Source of the DNA: Lepeophtheirus salmonis
Lineage: Eukaryota; Arthropoda; Copepoda; Siphonostomatoida; Caligidae
Assembly (NCBI RefSeq): GCF_016086655.4
Contig: NC_052138.2
Location: 2,108,001 to 2,172,000, forward strand
Direction: 5' to 3'
Length of the DNA stretch: 64,000 bases
Under the pieces are notes generated by a model that made no database searches, was not told the DNA's origin, and saw only the letters and a program-made list of their open reading frames with translations. The position numbers and the translations under genes were made by a program. Positions 57,985-64,000 of this stretch are shown in pieces. Each line of letters opens with the position of its first letter. The first letter of the stretch is position 1.

Positions 57985-58140
57985 AGGATATATGAAAATC
58001 TCATTTCTAGGTTATTATTCCAAATTCGTTTTTTATTTGTTGCAATTGGGGTTTCCAAGGACCCCAAAAGGAAGGTGAGAGAGAATGCAGATGAAAAATG
58101 AAGAGGATATTCGACTTTTTTGGGGGAGAAAGTTTTTATA
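57985..58140 (+). repeat. ~150-bp repeat occurring twice per tandem unit
   Basis: AAATCTCATTTCTAGGTTAT, TTCCAAATTCGTTTTTTATT and GAATGCAGATGAAAAATGAA recur at 59744-59895, and in unit 2 at 61949-62105 and about 63730-63885. Confidence 0.75.
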
Positions 58141-58144
58141 GATT

Positions 58145-58345
58145 CTGTTTTTTGACACACTTGGCTCCCTACAGCCCTGATACGAACCCCTTTTGGGTGC
58201 ACGTGGAGGAGAATGCCTGCAGTGTCCGTCATGCAAACACTGAGGCACTTAAGGCCACTATCAGCTAGCACTGGGACGCTATGCCAGAGAACTACATCCG
58301 CAGCGGGTGCTAGGCCTTCCTCCACCGCCTGGAATACAATCATAA
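58145..58345 (+). mobile_element. Family 1 C-terminal fragment, copy J
   Basis: Plus-strand frames read FTHLAPYSPDTNPFWVHVE, then CSVRHANTEALKATIS and WDAMPENYIRSGC. This is the third-Asp region and C-terminal arm of the family 1 transposase. The bases for LDYT are missing between NP and FWVHVE. No terminal repeats remain. Confidence 0.75.
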
Positions 58346-58539
58346 AAGTAATTCTACAAAATTTAAAAAAATATTTTTCTAATTTCATTGTATGGCCCAA
58401 ACATATTTTCACTCTGGACTAAAATTGTGCTATGGTGTCGATAGGGCTTCGAGAATGAATGAATTATAAATATTATAGCAATTGAGATTAATAATACTTT
58501 TAAAAAAATAATAGAAAAATGTAAGATAAAAAGTACACT

Positions 58540-58613
58540 TGGCCCATGGGGGGATCGAACCCGCGACTTTCGCGTTATTAGCACGACGCTCTAACCAACT
58601 GAGCTAATGGGCC
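58540..58613 (-). tRNA. tRNA-Ile (anticodon AAU), T-stem mismatch
   Basis: 74 nt on the minus strand. GGCCCAT pairs with ATGGGCC, with discriminator A. D-arm is AGCTCAGTTGGTTAGAGC. The anticodon loop CTAATAA (AAU, read as IAU) sits in a perfect stem. The T-stem GCGGG/CCCCC carries one C-C mismatch where CCCGC would pair. A T5 terminator lies at 58528-58532. Otherwise canonical. Confidence 0.93.
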
Positions 58614-59280
58614 TTGGATGGAAGAAGGGGAAAAATTTAAATATATATACTTTTAAGTAACTTCTTTTCAGTTGTTTATAGAATGTTTCTAGGGGTTTTG
58701 AACATTGGAAGATATTTTAAATGGTATTAATCACCATATAAACATTAATTATTGATTATGAAATGAAACACTTCAAAAACACGTCTCAGTTGTAGTAATA
58801 GCTTTATGAATTTTTTTGAAATTTCAGAACATAACTAATTGTAACTTGTGTTTGCATGTTTTGAAAAATTTAAATTGTTATCAGGTACACCCCATATTTT
58901 TTGCATCTCTTTACTTATTTAAGATACAGGTTAACACATGGACCAGCGTTATGTAATATTTTTGGAGGCGCGCTCAGACATATTTAAACAAGTTATTTGT
59001 AGTTTTCTTCAGTGTTTTTTTTTTCTTTCCTACAGATGTCAGAGTTTTAATCAAGTTCCTATTGAGACTGTTTCACTAAATTGAGAAAGTGCTTTTTTAA
59101 TGAGACATACGCATATTTTAACACTGGAATTCTCCTTTTTCCCCCCTCCTGTTTAAAAAAAAAATAATAAAAACCCAGGATTTCCTTGATGTCATAATAA
59201 GACAAGCTTTTTATCCCCTCTTATCGGCGACTGACTCAAGGAATATGAACAATTTGACAAAAACATATGGTAACTACTAG

Positions 59281-59732
59281 TGATGAGACTTGGTCCAGCA
59301 CCGAATGTTTTTTCGGTTCGGTCTTAAGTTTAGATTAGGACAGACTTTTCGGTCCAGAACGAAGTCTCAGACTCTGGACCGATTTTTTTTCGGTCTCGAT
59401 GTATGGGTCTTTTTTTGGATCTTACCCTCTGGACTGATTTTTCATTTATTTTTTCAAAAAATAAATAAGGAAGATACTTGAACTTGATCATCCATCTCAA
59501 GAGATGTTGCATTCCTTATTCCACGAGAGACGACTATTATTATTCATTCGGTCTATCTCTGTTTAAAAATATTATGACGTCATAATACATATGATGTCAT
59601 GTTATAAAAAATTTATATGTAAATTTTGTCCAGACAGATTTTATTGGGATCCAAACTAAACTGAATTTTTCCTAGTAACGGATCTAGACCGAACTTTTCT
59701 ATGAGGCCGGTCCAGACCGAGCTTTTTGTTGA
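59281..59732 (+). repeat. GGTCCAGACCGA-type repeat, unit 1 copy
   Basis: Begins TGATGAGACTTGGTCCAGCA and ends 'ggccggtccagaccgagc'. It contains repeated C/GGGTC and TTCGGT words and a palindromic TATGACGTCATA core at about 59573. The diverged copy is at 3425-3750. Confidence 0.75.
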
Positions 59733-60327
59733 CAAGAAATACATATATAAAAATCTCATTTCCTTGTGATTATTCCAAATTCGTTTTTTATTTCTTGCAA
59801 TTGGAGTTTCCAAGGACCCCCAAAGGAAAGTAACAAAGAATGCAGATGAAAAATGAAGAGGATATTCGAATTTTGGAAGGAAGTTTTTATAGTTTAAATT
59901 GTTGTGAAAGATTCGAAGAACTGTCTCATTTAGTAAACTTAAACAAAAACTACTCCAATTGAACGTTTTATTTTTTTTCAAAATAACATTAAAACATACC
60001 CCATTATAATTAATAGTTATAGACATTACCTCGATAGCTAACATAAATCGCTTTCTATATCGTACCTTCAAATATTGACACATTTTTACTGGAATATTAT
60101 AAAAAGCCTGTTTGCATATCAGAATTAGTTATTCAATATAAGATGGATTTCTCCGAGGATCTATGGACTTAAATGCACGCCGCAGATTCTTCATCTAATT
60201 CAAATCTAAATTTTGTGATGGTAATAGCAAGATTCAAATTGAACAATATTTTAGATTTGCAGAGGTTTATTTGGTTGTGTGATTTTTTATTTGAGTCAAA
60301 ATTGATTCCTAAAAGAAGTTATCTTTA

Positions 60328-60528
60328 ATGAAATGTTTTTTGGTTAACTCCAATCCATTTAAGAGATGTTATTTTCTTGCAGTCAAGAAGGGTGTAAAAC
60401 CTAACTTAAAGTTATCTTTGAAACATGGAAATATTCTCCAAATCGTCACTGATGTCCTTCCTGGTCACTCTTGGGTTACTGTTGATTTTTCTACTTATGG
60501 TTATCTCCAACTTGTGGAAAATGTATAA
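60328..60528 (+). CDS. Unrecognised 66-codon frame, unit 2
   Basis: Identical peptide to 56363-56563. The upstream extension is lost by a one-base deletion. Confidence 0.2.
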   Translation: MKCFLVNSNPFKRCYFLAVKKGVKPNLKLSLKHGNILQIVTDVLPGHSWVTVDFSTYGYLQLVENV

Positions 60529-60627
60529 CTTTCCTCCTGACTTTGAAAAGTTTTCCACTATTCCAATTTCTTGAAAATATTTGAAAAATATTGTTTTAGG
60601 ATTTCAAAAAAGAAAGAAAGAAAAGAA

Positions 60628-60670
60628 ACTGCTTGGAAGGCAGCTATGCTGACCATTATACCACCGACGC
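60628..60670 (-). pseudogene. 5' half of tRNA-Gly(UCC), unit 2
   Basis: 43 nt, identical to 56664-56706. Confidence 0.85.
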
Positions 60671-61217
60671 TTCCTCTTATTCATATCATGATGAAGTATT
60701 ATAATGTTTTTGGATCTTTATATTCCAAAGTTCAACAAGGACGCGTATCTTTAGATTTATATTTGCATGTAAATATAACAACATATAAGACATAAATATC
60801 ATGTGGATATAGAATGAAGGAATACAATCCAACAATCAGAGAAAATGAGTCAAAACAAATCAAAGATTTTTAACATCAATAAAAAAAGTGAATCTCTCTA
60901 CTTTTTGACCTTCATATTTGGGCCATACTCAACCATACATGAATACTACTAATTCCCCAATTTTCATTACTTTATTCACTTAACTTTACTATTTTAATCC
61001 TTGATCCAAAAGATGCTATTGAAAAATTAAATAAGAGAAAGACATAAAAGATTTTGAAGGCAAGAACATGTGTCTCGAAAAAAGTTATAACCCAAGTACT
61101 TCCCAGTTTATATCAAACATGGCATTTTCATATTAATCCTTGGAGTAGTAGATAAACAATAAAATCCATAAAACAACACTCTTTAAAGAGGCAAAATTAC
61201 AAATAAAAAAACCTATT

Positions 61218-61289
61218 TGCGTCGGCCGGGAATCGAACCCGGATCAACTGCTTGGAAGGCAGCTATGCTGACCATTATACCACCGACGC
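61218..61289 (-). tRNA. tRNA-Gly (anticodon UCC), unit 2
   Basis: Identical to the 72-nt gene at 57252-57323, with a T7 terminator at 61205-61211. Confidence 0.97.
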
Positions 61290-62109
61290 TTATACTTCCA
61301 TATTTGTCTTAATTTATAATTCTATACTTGTACACTTTTATATTCCAAAGTTCAAAAAGGACGCGTATCTTTACATTTGTACTGGTATGCATAACAAGAG
61401 GCACGCCTTCTAAACGGAAGACAGAAGTATCTTGTGCATACAGAGTGAAGAAATACAATCATTCCACCAGAAACGAGTCAAAAACAAATCAAAAAATTAT
61501 AACAACAATATTCGTCTTTGCCTTCATATTTTGGGTCATAGGGAACCATACACGAATATTCGTAATTGCCCATATTTCAATCACTTAAATATATATATTT
61601 TATTGTATTTAAAAAAAAGGATAATCCTTTATCTAAAAGATGCTGCAAAAAATTAAATAAGAGTAATACATAAAAGATCTTGAAGGAAAGCAAATGTGTC
61701 TTGAAAATATAAAGGACTTGAAGGATTTCATGTTTGAATGGGGGCATGAGTTTGTCAAGATATTTTTTCATTTCTTTCCTTTTTTAATTTCAAAAATGTT
61801 AGAAATTTGAAAAAATCAGTACTTGGATTCAGTGAAGAAAAGATAAATCTCAATAAATTATGTGATGTTTTATTTTGTCTGCTTCAAGTGTATTGAGACA
61901 TTTATATATAATTTGTAGCTAGATATTATCTTGTAATCAAATGAGAAGAGGAGGAGGATATATGAAAATCTCATTTCTAGGTTATTATTCCAAATTCGTT
62001 TTTTATTTGTTGCAATTGGGGTTTCCAAGGACCCCAAAAGGAAGGTGAGAGAGAATGCAGATGAAAAATGAAGAGGATATTCGACTTTTTTGGGGGAGAA
62101 AGTTTTTAT

Positions 62110-62302
62110 AGATTCTGTTTTTTGACACACTTGGCTCCCTACAGCCCTGATACGAACCCCTTTTGGGTGCACGTGGAGAGAATGCCTGCAGTGTCCGTCA
62201 TGCAAACACTGAGGCACTTAAGGCCACTATCAGCTAGCACTGGGACGCTATGCCAGAGAACTACATCCGCAGCGGGTGCTAGGCCTTCCTCCACCGCCTG
62301 GA
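62110..62302 (+). mobile_element. Family 1 C-terminal fragment, unit 2
   Basis: Same as 58145-58345 but with GGAGAG instead of GGAGGAG near 62175, which shifts the frame after WVHVE. Confidence 0.75.
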
Positions 62303-62507
62303 ATACAATCATAAAAGTAATTCTACAAAATTTAAAAAAATATTTTTCTAATTTCATTGTATGGCCCAAACATATTTTCACTCTGGACTAAAATTGTGCT
62401 ATGGTGTCGATAGGGCTTCGAGAATGAATGAATTATAAATATTATACCAATTGAGATTAATAATACTTTTAAAAAATAATAGAAAAATGTAAGATAAAAA
62501 GTACACT

Positions 62508-62581
62508 TGGCCCATGGGGGGATCGAACCCGCGACTTTCGCGTTATTAGCACGACGCTCTAACCAACTGAGCTAATGGGCC
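62508..62581 (-). tRNA. tRNA-Ile (anticodon AAU), unit 2
   Basis: Identical to 58540-58613, including the C-C mismatch in the T-stem. Confidence 0.93.
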
Positions 62582-63268
62582 TTGGATGGAAGAAGGGGAA
62601 AAATTTAAATATATATACTTTTAAGTAACTTCTTTTCAGTTGTTTATAGAATGTTTCTAGGGGTTTTGAACATTGGAAGATATTTTAAATGGTATTAATC
62701 ACCATATAAACATTAATTATTGATTATGAAATGAAACACTTCAAAAACACGTCTCAGTTGTAGTAATAGCTTTATGAATTTTTTGCCAAAAAAAAAAAAA
62801 AAGGAAATTTCAGAACATAACTAATTGTAACTTGTGTTTGCATGTTTTGAAAAATTTAAATTGTTATCAGGTACACCCCATATTTTTGCATCTCTTTACT
62901 TATTTAAGATACAGGTTAACACATGGACCAGCGTTATGTAATATTTTTGGAGGCGCGCTCAGACATATTTAAACAAGTTATTTGTAGTTTTCTTCAGTGT
63001 TTTTTTTTTTCTTTCCTACAGATGTCAGAGTTTTAATCAAGTTCCTATTGAGACTGTTTCACTAAATTGAGAAAGTGCTTTTTTAATGAGACATACGCAT
63101 ATTTTAACACTGGAATTCTCCTTTTTCCCCCCTCCTGTTTAAAAAAAAAATAATAAAAACCCAGGATTTCCTTGATGTCATAATAAGACAAGCTTTTTTA
63201 TCCCCTCTTATCGGCGACTGACTCAAGGAATATGAACAATTTGACAAAAAACATATGGTAACTACTAG

Positions 63269-63722
63269 TGATGAGACTTGGTCCAGCACCGAATGTTTTT
63301 TCGGTTCGGTCTTAAGTTTAGATTAGGACCGACTTTTCAGTCCAGAACGAAGTCTCAGACTCTGGACCGATTTTTTTTCGGTCTCGATGTATGGGTCTTT
63401 TTTTGGATCTTACCCTCTGGACTGATTTTTCATTTATTTTTCAAAAAATAAATAAGGAAGATACTTCGAACTTGATCATCCATCTCAAGAGATGTTCGCA
63501 TTCCTTATTCCACGAGAGACGACTGGATTATTATTCATTCGGTCTATCTCTGTTTAAAAATATTATGACGTCATAATACATATGATGTCATGTTATAAAA
63601 AATTTATATGTAAATTTTGTCCAGACAGATTTTATTGGGATCCAAACTAAACTGAATTTTTCCTAGTAACGGATCTAGACCGAACTTTTCTATGAGGCCG
63701 GTCCAGACCGAGCTTTTTGTTG
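63269..63722 (+). repeat. GGTCCAGACCGA-type repeat, unit 2 copy
   Basis: Close copy of 59281-59732 with a few single-base indels and extra GA/CG bases (for example 'ctggattattattc' against 'ctattattattc'). Confidence 0.75.
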
Positions 63723-64000
63723 ACAAGAAATACATATATAAAAATCTCATTTCCTTGTGATTATTCCAAATTCGTTTTTATTTCTTGCAATTGGAGTTTC
63801 CAAGGACCCCCAAAGGAAAGTAACAAAGAATGCAGATGAAAAATGAAGAGGATATTCGAATTTTTGGAAGGAAGTTTTTATAGTTTAAATTGTTGTGAAA
63901 GATTCGAAGAACTGTCTCATTTAGTAAACTTAAACAAAAACTACTCCAATTGAACGTTTTATTTTTTTCAAAATAACATTAAAACATACCCCATTATAAT

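Larger units (their letters stand above)
56171..60136 (+). repeat. Tandem duplication, unit 1 (3966 bp)
   Basis: It starts at TATAAGATGGATTTCTCCGA, and the same sequence restarts at 60137. It contains a tRNA-Gly half-gene, tRNA-Gly, a family 1 fragment, tRNA-Ile and a GGTCCAGACCGA-type repeat. Differences from unit 2 are mostly one- or two-base indels in homopolymers, so the copies are young or assembly-related. Confidence 0.95.
60137..64000 (+). repeat. Tandem duplication, unit 2 (cut by window end)
   Basis: Same order of content as unit 1. The register shift grows from 3966 to 3990 bp through small indels, the largest being a 20-odd-base CC(A)nGG insertion at about 62785-62803. The last 126 bp of the unit lie beyond the window. 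Confidence 0.95.

Noticed and set aside
59613..60083. 156-codon minus-strand frame in the tandem unit
   Set aside because: It is made of the GGTCCAGACCGA-type repeat and the ~150-bp internal repeat read antisense; the equivalent frame is broken in unit 2.

Overview
The window is AT-rich eukaryotic DNA, most probably from an arthropod. Evidence: a Hox3-class homeobox gene, a metazoan SLC22 transporter, nuclear tRNA genes without encoded CCA, GT-AG introns of about 90 bp, and dense Tc1/mariner debris. The transposase types resemble those I associate with caligid copepods such as the salmon louse. That species placement is inference from memory, not a database result.

Only two protein-coding genes are firm. 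A Hox3-like gene lies on the plus strand (29168-30052, two exons), and an SLC22-type organic-ion transporter lies on the minus strand (45852-47513, one uninterrupted frame). Weaker candidates are an orphan exon at 4522-4826, small frames at 26073, 39259 and 56363, and a probable minus-strand multi-exon transcription unit at about 39605-42770. This last unit is built on a four-to-five-fold tandem array of a ~570-bp module and ends in a well-formed terminal exon with a poly(A) signal.

RNA genes: two tRNA-Ile(AAU) and two intact tRNA-Gly(UCC) sit inside a ~3.97-kb tandem duplication (56171-64000). A third tRNA-Gly with a shortened T-loop, plus two tRNA-Gly pseudogenes, sit in a large nested inverted repeat (35366-39055).

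Most of the rest is transposon and repeat debris. There are ten full or partial insertions, counting duplicates, of one non-autonomous Tc1/mariner family. Single or double copies of at least six other Tc1/mariner groups also occur. Nearly every copy has lost part of the catalytic core. Dispersed non-TIR repeats recur across the window, including CAGGGGCGTCCGCAGG-type heads, GGTCCAGACCGA-type repeats, a SINE-like repeat, and AT-rich minisatellite tracts. Layout: 1-29 kb transposon/repeat desert with one orphan exon; 29-30 kb Hox3; 31-35.3 kb repeats; 35.4-39.1 kb palindrome with tRNA-Gly copies; 39.6-42.8 kb exon-module array; 43.3-45.1 kb two adjacent mariner-type relics; 45.9-47.5 kb SLC22; 48.3-55.8 kb transposons; 56.2-64 kb tRNA-bearing tandem duplication.
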